A DNA stretch of 36,245 bases from a bacterium (GTDB taxonomy: Bacteria > Elusimicrobiota > Elusimicrobia > Elusimicrobiales > UBA9959), in the NCBI GenBank assembly GCA_021811405.1, contig JAJZOZ010000007.1, forward strand, positions 1-36,245, in the 5' to 3' direction. This document shows positions 1-7,416 of this stretch, in pieces (position 1 is the first letter of the stretch; each line of letters starts with the position of its first letter). The notes under the pieces are model-generated. The model saw nothing but the letters and a program-made list of their open reading frames with translations, had not been told where the DNA came from and did no database searches. Both the position numbers and the translations under genes were made by a program.

Positions 1-2
1 AC

Positions 3-1139
3 AAGAACTGGATCCAGAGCTACCGCGACCTGCCGCTGCTGATCAACCAGTGGGCCAACGTCGTGCGCTGGGAGATGCGCACGCGGCTGTTCCTGCGCAC
101 CGCCGAGTTCCTCTGGCAGGAGGGCCATACCGCCCACGCCACCGAAGGTGAGGCGCTCGAGGAGGTCTGGCGCATGCTCGACGTCTACGCCGATTTCGCC
201 GAGAACGTGATGGCCGTGCCGGTCATCAAGGGCCGTAAGACCGAGGGCGAGCGCTTCGCCGGCGCCATCGAGACCCTCTCGATAGAAGGCATGATGCAGG
301 ACGGCAAGGCCCTGCAGATGGGCACCAGCCACTACCTCGGCCAGAACTTCTCCAAGGGCGCCGACGTGAAGTTCCAGAACAAGGACGGCCAGCTGGAGTA
401 CGTCTATGCCACCAGCTGGGGCGTCAGTACGCGCCTGATAGGCGCCTTGATCATGACCCATTCCGACGACGCCGGCCTGGTGCTGCCTCCTAAGCTCGCC
501 CCGGTGCAGGTGGTAGTGATCCCGATCTACAAGAGCGACGAGGAACGCGCCCGGACCGCCGAGGAGGCGGGTAAGGTCGCCGCCGAGCTCAAGGCCAAAG
601 GAGTCGCCGTACGGGTGGACGACCGCGACGGGATCATGCCCGGCGCGAAATACTACGAGTGGGAGGGCAAGGGCGTGCCGCTGCGCATAGAGATAGGCCC
701 GAAGGACCTCGAGAAGGGCTCTCTGTGCATAGCGCGCAGGTTCGTGGCAGAGCTCCCCGGCGAGACGCCTGAGGCCCAGCGCAAGCGCCGCAAGGCCTTC
801 CTGCCGCGCGCCGAGGCCATCGCCTCGATAATCCCCACCCTCGAGACGATGCAGAAGGAGCTGTTCGAGCGTGCCAAGGCGCTGCGCGCCGCGCGCACCC
901 GCGTGATCGACGACATGGCCGCCTACGAGAAGTTCTTCAAGGACGAGGGCGGCGGTTTCGCCTGGGTCCACTGGGCCGGCACTCCCGAGCAGGAGGACGA
1001 GATGGCCAAACGTTTCGAGACCAGCATACGCAACATCCCGTTCGAGGACCAGATACCTCCGGAGGCGAAGGGCGAGGGCAAGTGCATCCTGACAGGCAAG
1101 CCTTCAAAGCAGCGCGTCCTGATGTCCAAGTCCTATTGA
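3..1139 (+). CDS. proS: Proline--tRNA ligase, archaeal/eukaryotic-like type (3' part, 5' end outside window)
   Basis: Charges tRNA(Pro) with proline in the cytoplasm. The frame is open from the first bases, so the start lies upstream of the window. Visible class II features are the segment around RWEMRTRLFLRTAEFLWQEG (motif 2 region, with the TRLFLRTAEF arginine), the GTSHYLGQNFS stretch and the TSWGVSTRLIGALIMTHSDD region (motif 3 type). An anticodon-binding domain follows (VVVIPIYKSDEE), and then the C-terminal extension, which ends in the terminal tyrosine typical of the archaeal/eukaryotic-type enzyme. The large insertion domain of the E. coli type is absent from the visible part. The C-terminal zinc-type region keeps only one obvious cysteine (GEGKC). 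The gene is followed by a strong terminator, so it is separate from the catabolic operon downstream. Confidence 0.95.
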   Translation, partial: KNWIQSYRDLPLLINQWANVVRWEMRTRLFLRTAEFLWQEGHTAHATEGEALEEVWRMLDVYADFAENVMAVPVIKGRKTEGERFAGAIETLSIEGMMQDGKALQMGTSHYLGQNFSKGADVKFQNKDGQLEYVYATSWGVSTRLIGALIMTHSDDAGLVLPPKLAPVQVVVIPIYKSDEERARTAEEAGKVAAELKAKGVAVRVDDRDGIMPGAKYYEWEGKGVPLRIEIGPKDLEKGSLCIARRFVAELPGETPEAQRKRRKAFLPRAEAIASIIPTLETMQKELFERAKALRAARTRVIDDMAAYEKFFKDEGGGFAWVHWAGTPEQEDEMAKRFETSIRNIPFEDQIPPEAKGEGKCILTGKPSKQRVLMSKSY

Positions 1140-1157
1140 GCCGCCGCGCGCGCCTCT

Positions 1158-1188
1158 GAAGCCCCCGGGAAAGCCGCCCGGGGGCTTC
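1158..1188 (+). terminator. Rho-independent terminator after proS
   Basis: Perfect 12-bp stem GAAGCCCCCGGG / CCCGGGGGCTTC with a 7-nt loop (1170-1176), followed by a T-rich stretch (TCATTTCAACTTTATTT). It begins 19 nt after the proS stop and isolates proS from the operon starting near 1230. Confidence 0.85.
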
Positions 1189-1198
1189 TCATTTCAAC

Positions 1199-1227
1199 TT
1201 TATTTGCCCCCCCGCATTTGTTAGAAT
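1199..1227 (+). promoter_or_regulatory. Likely sigma-70 promoter for the catabolic operon
   Basis: A -10 hexamer TAGAAT sits at 1222-1227 in an AT-rich island, with a weak -35-like TTTATT at 1199-1204 and a 17-nt spacer. The same -10 hexamer occurs in the promoter at 19470-19475. The weak -35 suggests activator dependence, but that is inference. Transcription would start near 1234 and give a leader of about 100 nt before the cyclase-family gene. Confidence 0.5.
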
Positions 1228-1267
1228 TCTAAGTGAGGGAAAGCACCTATCAGCTCCTATAAAGCGC

Positions 1268-1304
1268 GCCGGGAAGCCCCGGCGGCCGGCGGGCGCTTCC
1301 CGGC
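1268..1304 (+). promoter_or_regulatory. Stable hairpin in the 5' leader of the catabolic operon
   Basis: GCCGGGAAGC (1268-1277) pairs perfectly with GCTTCCCGGC (1295-1304) around a 17-nt GC-rich loop that can itself fold (CCGG...CCGG). No U-tract follows, so it is not an intrinsic terminator. It lies about 29 nt before the first start codon and could act as an RNA-stability element, a protein-binding site or part of an attenuator. Its function is unknown. Confidence 0.45.
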
Positions 1305-1332
1305 AAGTCACAGCTCAGCTACAGGAGACGAG

Positions 1333-2145
1333 ATGAAACCCGACGACTTCATAAAATTCCTGGACAAGGCGAAGATGTACGACCTCACGCAGCCGCTCAG
1401 CGTGCACACGCCCCCGTGGCCCAGCTACATGCCGCTGCAGGTGCAGTACTTCAAGCGCATAGCCGGCGCGCATATGGGCCAGGGAGCCAACGGCCAGATC
1501 ATAAAGACCTCCAACCACGTCGGCACCCATATGGACGGCGAGATCCACTTCTTCGGCTCCGGCCGCACTATAGGCCAGGTGCCTATGCGCGAGTGGACCG
1601 GTCCCGCCGTGGTGGTCGATATCTCCAAGGACGTCGGGGACTACGACCTGTACGAGCCCGAGACGCTGATGAAGCGCGCGGATATCCGCAAGGGCGACAT
1701 CCTGATCATCAATACCGGCTACCACAGGTACGCCTGGTACGAGAAGAACTCCGACGAGGTGCGTTACTTCGTGAAGCACCCGGGCCCCGGCCCGCGCTTC
1801 CACAAGTGGGCGCTGCAGATGAAGTTCAAGTGGATAGGCGTGGACTGCGGCTCCGCCGACCACCCGATGAACACCATCATCCGGAACTGGCACCCGAAGC
1901 TCTTCATCGAGGCCGAGAACAAGCTGGTCGCCAAGTACGGCCAGAAGTGGGACGACATGTTCCCGATAGACGAATACTACCAGGTCATGCACCTGAAGCT
2001 GTTCCCCAGGCGCCTCGTCCACGCGGAGAACCTCGGCGGCGAGATAGAGAAGCTTTCGAACAAGCGCTGCTGGCTCGGTTTCTTCCCGCTGAAGGGAATG
2101 GAGCTGGAGTCTTCGATGGGCCGCGTCGTGGCCTGGACCGCCTGA
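1333..2145 (+). CDS. Cyclase-family metal-dependent hydrolase (kynurenine formamidase-like fold)
   Basis: A 270-aa protein of the cyclase family (PF04199), whose members include kynurenine formamidase and isatin hydrolase and hydrolyse amide or ring C-N bonds using Mn/Zn. The metal-binding signature HVGTHMDGEIHF is present at about residues 62-73 (family pattern HxGTHxDxPxH, here with GEI in place of the usual AP-like residues). A second conserved segment is GVDCGSADHPMN. The start ATG has an AGGAGA-type ribosome site just upstream. It is the first gene of the terminator-bounded operon with the molybdenum hydroxylase and the FdrA/DUF1116 pair, so it probably opens or deformylates an intermediate made by the hydroxylase. 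The precise substrate cannot be inferred; kynurenine is unlikely given the neighbours. Confidence 0.8.
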   Translation: MKPDDFIKFLDKAKMYDLTQPLSVHTPPWPSYMPLQVQYFKRIAGAHMGQGANGQIIKTSNHVGTHMDGEIHFFGSGRTIGQVPMREWTGPAVVVDISKDVGDYDLYEPETLMKRADIRKGDILIINTGYHRYAWYEKNSDEVRYFVKHPGPGPRFHKWALQMKFKWIGVDCGSADHPMNTIIRNWHPKLFIEAENKLVAKYGQKWDDMFPIDEYYQVMHLKLFPRRLVHAENLGGEIEKLSNKRCWLGFFPLKGMELESSMGRVVAWTA

Positions 2146-2200
2146 AGCACGCCAGGGCCCGGCCGCGCCGCGGCCGGCCCGCGGCGGAGCCGGAGGAGAT

Positions 2201-3094
2201 ATGCCGATAACAGCGGAATTCGAGTACGTCAGACCCAAGGACATGGAGGAGGCCCTCCATGTCTTTTCGCTTTACAAGGAGAAGGCCAGGGCCCTGGCCG
2301 GAGGCACGGACCTCGTCGTCCACCTCAAGGAAGGGCTGGCCAGGCCGGAGGTGGTGGTGGACGTGAAGTCCCTGCCGGAGCTCGCCGGCATCTCGCTGGA
2401 AGGCGGCAGGCTGCGCATAGGCGCGCTGGCCACGTTCACGGACCTGATAGAGTCGGCCGACGTGAAGGCTAAGTTCCCCGTGCTCTGGGAGGCGGCTCTC
2501 ACCGTGGCCTCCACCGGGGTGCGCAACAGGGCTACCTTGGCCGGCAATATCTGCTCCGCGGTCCCGTCAGCCGATTCGGCGCCGGCCCTCGCCCTGTACG
2601 AGGCCGAGGTGGTGACGCGCGGCCTAGGCGGCGGGCGCCGTATCCCCGTCGCGGACTGGTTCACCGGGCCGAAAGCGACGGCCAGGCTGCCGGAGGAGCT
2701 GGTGACCGCCGTGGAGCTGAAGCTGCCGGAGAAGAAGCACGGCGGCTGCTACATGAAGCTCTCGCGCTACGACGGCGAGGACCTGGCCCAGGGCGGCATA
2801 GCGGTGCTCGTCTTCTCCGACAATACCTACCGGGTCGCGGCCTGCGCGCTGGGTCCGGTGCCGGGGCGCTGCCGGGCGGCCGAGGCCGTACTGAACGGCG
2901 GCAAGCTGGGGCCGAAGCTGCTGGAGAAGGCGAAAGCGGCCCTGCTGGGCGAAATCTCCCCGATCAGCGACATCCGCTCCTCGAAGGAATACCGCTCGCA
3001 TATGGCCCAGGTCATGCTGGAGCGGGCCCTGCAGGCGGCGGTCTCCCGCCTTTTCGGCAAGGGCCCCGAGTACGGCGAAGGCAGCGTCTGCTGA
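2201..3094 (+). CDS. Molybdenum hydroxylase FAD-binding subunit (CoxM/XdhB-like)
   Basis: The 297-aa medium subunit of a three-subunit xanthine-dehydrogenase-family molybdenum hydroxylase. It carries the FAD that passes electrons from the 2Fe-2S centres to the acceptor. The FAD-binding signature RALAGGTDLVVHLKEG is near residue 30. The second signature, around TGVRNRATLAGNICSAVPSADSAPAL near residue 105, matches the family's RxxAxxGGNI...P..D pattern. A CO-dehydrogenase flavoprotein C-terminal-like domain follows (CALGPVPGRCRAAEAVL). Length is typical for the separate FAD subunit. A GGAGGAGAT ribosome site precedes the ATG, and the 2Fe-2S subunit starts 12 nt after the stop. No XdhC/MobA-type maturation gene is seen nearby. 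Confidence 0.9.
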   Translation: MPITAEFEYVRPKDMEEALHVFSLYKEKARALAGGTDLVVHLKEGLARPEVVVDVKSLPELAGISLEGGRLRIGALATFTDLIESADVKAKFPVLWEAALTVASTGVRNRATLAGNICSAVPSADSAPALALYEAEVVTRGLGGGRRIPVADWFTGPKATARLPEELVTAVELKLPEKKHGGCYMKLSRYDGEDLAQGGIAVLVFSDNTYRVAACALGPVPGRCRAAEAVLNGGKLGPKLLEKAKAALLGEISPISDIRSSKEYRSHMAQVMLERALQAAVSRLFGKGPEYGEGSVC

Positions 3095-3106
3095 ACGGAG
3101 CTCAAG

Positions 3107-3574
3107 ATGAAAAGCCACCAAATAAAGTTCAACCTTAACGGCGAGGCGGTCTCCCTCTCCGTGGAACCCAGCGACGTGCTGCTGGACGTCCTGCGCGGCC
3201 GGCTGGGCATAAAGAGCCCCAAGGCGGGCTGCGACCGCGGCGACTGCGGCACCTGCACCGTGCTGATGAACGGCCGCACCGTGCGCTCCTGCCTCGCGCT
3301 GGCCGTGGAGGCCGACGGCGCGGAGATAGTGACGCTCGAGGGCGCCAATACGCGCAAGTGGACGCAGAAGCTGCAGAAGAAGTTCCACGAGAAGAACGCT
3401 TTCCAGTGCGGCTTCTGCGCTCCCGGCGTTATTCTTTCCGCCACGGAGCTGCTGGAGAAGAACCCGAAGGCCACGCAGCGCGACATCAAAGAGGCCATCG
3501 CCGGCAACCTCTGCCGCTGCACCGGCTACGAGCCGATAGTCGGCGCTATAGCCGAAACGGCCAGGGAGCGCTGA
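3107..3574 (+). CDS. Molybdenum hydroxylase 2Fe-2S subunit (CoxS/XdhC-type small subunit)
   Basis: The 155-aa small subunit with both [2Fe-2S] clusters. Plant-ferredoxin-type cysteines are at residues 42, 47, 50 and 62 (GCDRGDCGTC...C). The C-terminal helical-domain cysteines are at 101, 104, 136 and 138 (CGFCAPG and NLCRCTGY). All eight ligands are present, so the subunit should be functional. It relays electrons between the molybdopterin centre and the FAD. The stop codon is one base before the ATG of the lipoprotein gene, showing tight coupling. Confidence 0.94.
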   Translation: MKSHQIKFNLNGEAVSLSVEPSDVLLDVLRGRLGIKSPKAGCDRGDCGTCTVLMNGRTVRSCLALAVEADGAEIVTLEGANTRKWTQKLQKKFHEKNAFQCGFCAPGVILSATELLEKNPKATQRDIKEAIAGNLCRCTGYEPIVGAIAETARER

Positions 3575-3575
3575 C

Positions 3576-4016
3576 ATGAGAACGGTACCGCTCATCCCCT
3601 TCCTTCTGTGCTGCTGCGCCTGCGCCATCCCGCAGCCCGGCATGTACGGCGCCTCGCCGTACGCGAAAAAGCCGGTCTCCTCCTTCTTCGGCCAGCAGCA
3701 GGAGGCCGCCCCGTACGTGGACGAGACCGTCGACGTCGTTTCTTACCCCCCGGGCGCCCGCATCCAGGTCAACGACGCCTTCGCCGGCTACGCGCCGGTG
3801 CGCTACAGCGTGCGCAGGCTCTGGCGCGGCCAGCCCGGCATGATGACCCTCGACACCGTCAAGATCGAGGCCCTGCCGGTGGCCGCCGGCCAGTGCGTGC
3901 AGGGAGGATTTTACGGCCAGGGCAACCAGAAGGTCCCCTCGCCGGTCAGCTTCACCATGACCAGCTGCGCCCCGGCGCAGCAGTCCCCGGAAGGATACCG
4001 GAACTCTTCCAAGTAG
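3576..4016 (+). CDS. Putative lipoprotein with PEGA-like domain, inside the hydroxylase operon
   Basis: A 146-aa protein with a hydrophobic, cysteine-rich N-terminus (MRTVPLIPFLLCCCACAI) that looks like a lipoprotein signal peptide, although the lipobox is not canonical. Residues about 48-75 (VDVVSYPPGARIQVNDAFAG...) resemble a PEGA repeat, a small beta domain found in surface or periplasmic proteins. Two later cysteines could form a disulfide. It starts one base after the 2Fe-2S subunit stop and ends 22 nt before the Mo subunit, so it is embedded between two subunits of one enzyme. That position is odd, because the enzyme family is usually cytoplasmic. It may anchor a complex or bind a substrate, or it may simply be inserted cargo. 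I do not recognise a named family beyond PEGA. Confidence 0.7.
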   Translation: MRTVPLIPFLLCCCACAIPQPGMYGASPYAKKPVSSFFGQQQEAAPYVDETVDVVSYPPGARIQVNDAFAGYAPVRYSVRRLWRGQPGMMTLDTVKIEALPVAAGQCVQGGFYGQGNQKVPSPVSFTMTSCAPAQQSPEGYRNSSK

Positions 4017-4038
4017 CGCTCAGGGAGCGGAGGCAGAC

Positions 4039-6438
4039 ATGCATCTTCAGAAAGTAAAGACCAAGCCGCAGAAAAAGTCCGCCCGGGCCGGGGAGGAGGG
4101 CGGGCTGGAGGTGGTCGGCAAGCCGGTGCAACGCGTGGACGGCTGGGAGAAGATCCGCGGAGCGGCCAAATACACCGACGACCTGGAGTTCGGCCCCGGC
4201 CTGCTTTACGCCGCCCTGGTGGAGAGTCCTTACGCCCACGCCAGGATAAAGTCCATCGACACTTCGGCCGCCGAGAAGCTGGACGGGGTGGTCAAGGTGG
4301 TCACCGGTCGTAATTTCATACACAAGTTCGGCCTGTACATGAACGACCGCTACATCTTCGCCAGCGACGTCGTGCGTTTCGTCGGCGAGCAGGTCGCGGC
4401 CGTGGTGGCCACGGACCCGAAGGTCGCCCTGCGCGCAGCGGCGCTGGTCAAGGTAAGCTACCAGGAGCTGCCGGCGGTGATGGACCCCGTGAAGGCGCTG
4501 GAAAAGGACTCCCCGCTGGTGCACCCGGACCTCAAGGATTACCGGCACGTGCCCTGGTTCTTCCCCAAGCCGGGCACCAACATCGCCCACTGGCGCAAGA
4601 TCCGCAAGGGCGACCTTGAGAAGGGCTTTAAAGAGGCGGACCTGGTCCTCGAGGACACCTACACGGTCCCGCGCTACGCCCACTGCGCGATAGAGCCGCA
4701 TTCGGCCGTCGGCCTGTACGACGCCTCGGGCCGGCTGACGATGTGGACCTCGTCGCAATCCCCCTTCACGCAGCGCCACGTCTTCGCCGAAACGCTGAAA
4801 GCCTTCGGGATAGGCCACAAGGACGTGCGCGTTATCAGTACCTACATCGGCGGCGGCTTCGGCGGCAAGGCCGGGGTCACGATGGAGATCATCGCCGCGG
4901 CCCTGGCGATAGCCGTGCCCGGCCGCCCGGTCAAGCTGCTGTGGAGCCGCGCGCAGGAGTTCTACAACACCTACCAGCGCCTCGGCGTCACCGCGAAGAT
5001 AAAGATGGGCGCCACGAAGGCAGGCAGGATAACCGCGCTGGACTTCAAGCTGCACTGGGACGCGGGCGCCTACGTGGAGTACGGGGCCAACGTCGTCAAC
5101 GCCGCCGGCCTGTCGGCGAGCGGCCCCTACAGGGTGGACAACCTGAGCGTCGACTCGATGTGCACCTATACCAACCTGCCGCCCTGCGGCGCCTACCGCG
5201 GCTTCGGCTATTCCGAGTTCCTCTTCGGCCTGGAGTCCCACATCACCCGCATGGCCGAGAAGCTCGGCGTGGACCCCGTGGAGTTCCGCAAGAACAACGC
5301 CATCAGGGAGGGCGATACCCTGCCCTACGGCGCGCATATGAACCCCACCGGCATCCGCGAGGCCATAGAGAAGGTGGAGAAGGAGATTAACTGGGGAAAG
5401 AAGGAGAAGTCCCGCGACCCGAAGAAGGCCGTCGGCAAGTCGCTGGTCTGCTTCTGGAAGTCCCCCGCCATGCCGCCCAACGCGAGTTCCAGCGCCTTCC
5501 TGAAGTTCAACGAGGACGGCAGCATCAACATCCTGGTCTCCGGCATGGAGATAGGCCAGGGCCTGCTGACCGTGATGGCGCAGATCGCCGGAGAGGTGCT
5601 GTCCGTGCCGGTCTCGAAGATCCGGGTGGAGACGCCCGATACCGACCGCAACCCTTACGAGTGGCAGACGGTGGGCTCGCACGTCACCTGGGGCTGCGGC
5701 AACGCGGTCAAGCGGGCCGCGCTCGAGGCGCGGGAGCGCATCTTCGACCTGGTGCAGCGCGTGCACTGCCTGGACAAGAGCACGCTTTACCTCGAGGACG
5801 AAAAGGTGAAATGCCGCACCAAGCCCGGCTTCGCCCTGCCGTTCAGGGATTTCGTGATAAACGGCATACAGGCCGAGGATTTCACGTTCAAGGGCGGGCC
5901 GATCATGGGCTCCGGCGTGTTCATGCCCGAGTTCGCCTCCGCCATCAGCGACCCGGAGACCGGGCAGGGCGGCCATCCCAACGTGCACTATACCACCGGC
6001 GCGGCCGGGATAATCCTGGAAGTGGACCGCGAGACGGGAAAGATGAGGATAAAGAAGGTGGCGCTAGCCGTGGACTGCGGCAAGGCCATCAACCCGGACC
6101 TGGTCAGGGGCCAGGTGGTGGGCGGCCTGCTGCAGGGCTTCGCCACCGTCCTCTACGAGGATATGCGCTACGACGCGAAGGGCAGGCTGCTGAACCCGAA
6201 CTTCTCGGATTACAAGATCCCCACCGCGATGGATATGCCGGACGAAGTGGTGCCGATAATCATAGAGGTGGCCCAGCCCGACGGGCCCTTCGGGGCTCGC
6301 GGCGTGGGCGAACACACGATGATCCCCTGCGCGCCGCTTATCGCCAACGCCGTGGCTGACGCCCTCGGCGTACGGGTGAGGTCCATGCCGGTCACGAAGG
6401 AGAAGGTGGCGCTGGCCGCCGGGGCAGGGAAGAAATAG
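4039..6438 (+). CDS. Molybdenum hydroxylase large (molybdopterin) subunit, xanthine dehydrogenase family
   Basis: The 799-aa catalytic subunit, which hydroxylates a C-H next to a ring nitrogen (or an aldehyde) using the Mo-pterin cofactor. Family motifs visible: QSPFTQRHVF (about 240), GGGFGGK (271-277, pterin-binding), AYRGFGYSEF (an XDH/aldehyde-oxidase type loop rather than the cysteine-bearing AYRCSFR loop of CO dehydrogenase), GMEIGQGLLTVMAQIA (the glutamine near Mo) and GARGVGEHT with the catalytic Glu at residue 758. All key residues are retained. The first 25 residues are Lys-rich and precede the conserved VGKPVQRVDGWEKI start of the family domain. Neighbouring amidohydrolase-type genes argue for an N-heterocycle rather than an aldehyde or CO as substrate; this is inference. 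Confidence 0.92.
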   Translation: MHLQKVKTKPQKKSARAGEEGGLEVVGKPVQRVDGWEKIRGAAKYTDDLEFGPGLLYAALVESPYAHARIKSIDTSAAEKLDGVVKVVTGRNFIHKFGLYMNDRYIFASDVVRFVGEQVAAVVATDPKVALRAAALVKVSYQELPAVMDPVKALEKDSPLVHPDLKDYRHVPWFFPKPGTNIAHWRKIRKGDLEKGFKEADLVLEDTYTVPRYAHCAIEPHSAVGLYDASGRLTMWTSSQSPFTQRHVFAETLKAFGIGHKDVRVISTYIGGGFGGKAGVTMEIIAAALAIAVPGRPVKLLWSRAQEFYNTYQRLGVTAKIKMGATKAGRITALDFKLHWDAGAYVEYGANVVNAAGLSASGPYRVDNLSVDSMCTYTNLPPCGAYRGFGYSEFLFGLESHITRMAEKLGVDPVEFRKNNAIREGDTLPYGAHMNPTGIREAIEKVEKEINWGKKEKSRDPKKAVGKSLVCFWKSPAMPPNASSSAFLKFNEDGSINILVSGMEIGQGLLTVMAQIAGEVLSVPVSKIRVETPDTDRNPYEWQTVGSHVTWGCGNAVKRAALEARERIFDLVQRVHCLDKSTLYLEDEKVKCRTKPGFALPFRDFVINGIQAEDFTFKGGPIMGSGVFMPEFASAISDPETGQGGHPNVHYTTGAAGIILEVDRETGKMRIKKVALAVDCGKAINPDLVRGQVVGGLLQGFATVLYEDMRYDAKGRLLNPNFSDYKIPTAMDMPDEVVPIIIEVAQPDGPFGARGVGEHTMIPCAPLIANAVADALGVRVRSMPVTKEKVALAAGAGKK

Positions 6439-6479
6439 GGAACTTTAAGGTCCGGGAGAAGTCCGGCAAGGGAGACAAC

Positions 6480-7241
6480 ATGAAAGCAGCGCTTTGCCAG
6501 TACGACATCAAGTGGGAGGACAAGGAAGCCAACAAGAGCAGGATAGAGGATTTGCTGACCGACTTCAAGCGGCGCTCGGAGATCGACTGGCTGGTCTTCT
6601 CCGAGATGACCCTCTCCGGCTTCACGATGAACACGGCCGCCTCCGAGCTTACTGACGAGGACCACGCTTTCTTCTCGGGGCTGGCGGCCGAGAACCGCAT
6701 CAATATCTCCTACGGCGGGGTCGAGAAGGGCTACAACAACCTGATAACCCTCGACCGCAAGGGCAACAGGATCAACACCTACTCCAAGATCCACCTGTAC
6801 GCCTTCGGCGGCGAGGACAAACACTACAAGTCCGGTTCGAAGCAGGAGGTCTTCGAGCTGGAAGGGCTGCGGGTCATGCCGGCCGTCTGTTTCGACCTGC
6901 GCTTTCCCTACCTTTTCTGGAACAAGGCCAAGGACGTGGACGTCTATGTCGTGATAGCCGCCTGGCCGATGCGCAGGGCCGAACACTGGATGACGCTGCT
7001 GCGCGCCCGCGCGGTGGAGAACCAGGCCTACTGCATAGGCGTGGACCGGGTGGGCATGGAAGGCAAGATCGAGTACTCCGGCAATTCGATGTGCTTCGAC
7101 CCGCTCGGCAAGGTGGTGGCGGACGCGGGCACGAAAGAGGGCATTTATCTCGCCGAGACCCCTCTGGACAAGACGCTGGTGGCCAAGACGCGGGAGCGCT
7201 TCCCGTTCATCGGGGAGAGGAAGAGCTTCCCCTGGCAGTAG
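6480..7241 (+). CDS. Carbon-nitrogen hydrolase (nitrilase superfamily, omega-amidase/YafV-like)
   Basis: A 253-aa amidase with the nitrilase catalytic triad Glu42 (SEMTLSGF), Lys103 (YSKIHLY) and Cys137 (AVCFDLRFPYLF). The CFDLRFP motif and short length resemble omega-amidase/YafV, which hydrolyses small amides such as 2-oxoglutaramate. N-carbamoyl amino acid or beta-ureidopropionate amidases belong to the same superfamily. Within this operon it may release ammonia from an amide or carbamoyl intermediate after ring opening. The GGGAGACAAC site before the ATG supports the start. It is followed by the 108-bp inverted-repeat element before fdrA. Confidence 0.88.
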   Translation: MKAALCQYDIKWEDKEANKSRIEDLLTDFKRRSEIDWLVFSEMTLSGFTMNTAASELTDEDHAFFSGLAAENRINISYGGVEKGYNNLITLDRKGNRINTYSKIHLYAFGGEDKHYKSGSKQEVFELEGLRVMPAVCFDLRFPYLFWNKAKDVDVYVVIAAWPMRRAEHWMTLLRARAVENQAYCIGVDRVGMEGKIEYSGNSMCFDPLGKVVADAGTKEGIYLAETPLDKTLVAKTRERFPFIGERKSFPWQ

Positions 7242-7248
7242 GGTCGTC

Positions 7249-7356
7249 GTGAACCGGAACGCAAAACGCGCTCGCGCACACCGTGCGCTCGCTCATCACT
7301 CAGCCCTCGCGCTATGCAAGCTCGGGCTTCGCGAAGGTTTTGCTAACCCGGTTCAC
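7249..7356. repeat. 108-bp nested inverted-repeat element between the amidase gene and fdrA
   Basis: The outer arms GTGAACCGG (7249-7257) and CCGGTTCAC (7348-7356) are perfect inverted repeats. The next arms GCAAAAC (7261-7267) and GTTTTGC (7337-7343) are also perfect, with a small asymmetric internal loop between. Inside lie further hairpins, including GCGCAC-ACC-GTGCGC (7274-7288) and CTTCGCGAAG (7327-7336). No coding frame of note is present. The shape fits a miniature inverted-repeat or BIME-like element, or a structured mRNA segment that tunes expression between upstream and downstream operon genes. I found no second copy in this window. Confidence 0.6.
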
Positions 7357-7416
7357 TCCTCCTTCATCGCCTCAGGACTTTGTTTTCTTTGGTCTATGCA
7401 TCTGAATGGATAAATT

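Noticed and set aside
4039-6438. Aerobic CO dehydrogenase large subunit
   Set aside because: The loop reads AYRGFG rather than the cysteine-containing AYRCSFR of CoxL, and the neighbouring genes are amidohydrolases, not cox accessory genes.
7249-7356. Integron attC-like recombination site
   Set aside because: The palindromic layout and an AAC/GTT pair are suggestive, but the terminal sequences do not match the RYYYAAC/GTTRRRY core sites, and no integrase or cassette structure is present.
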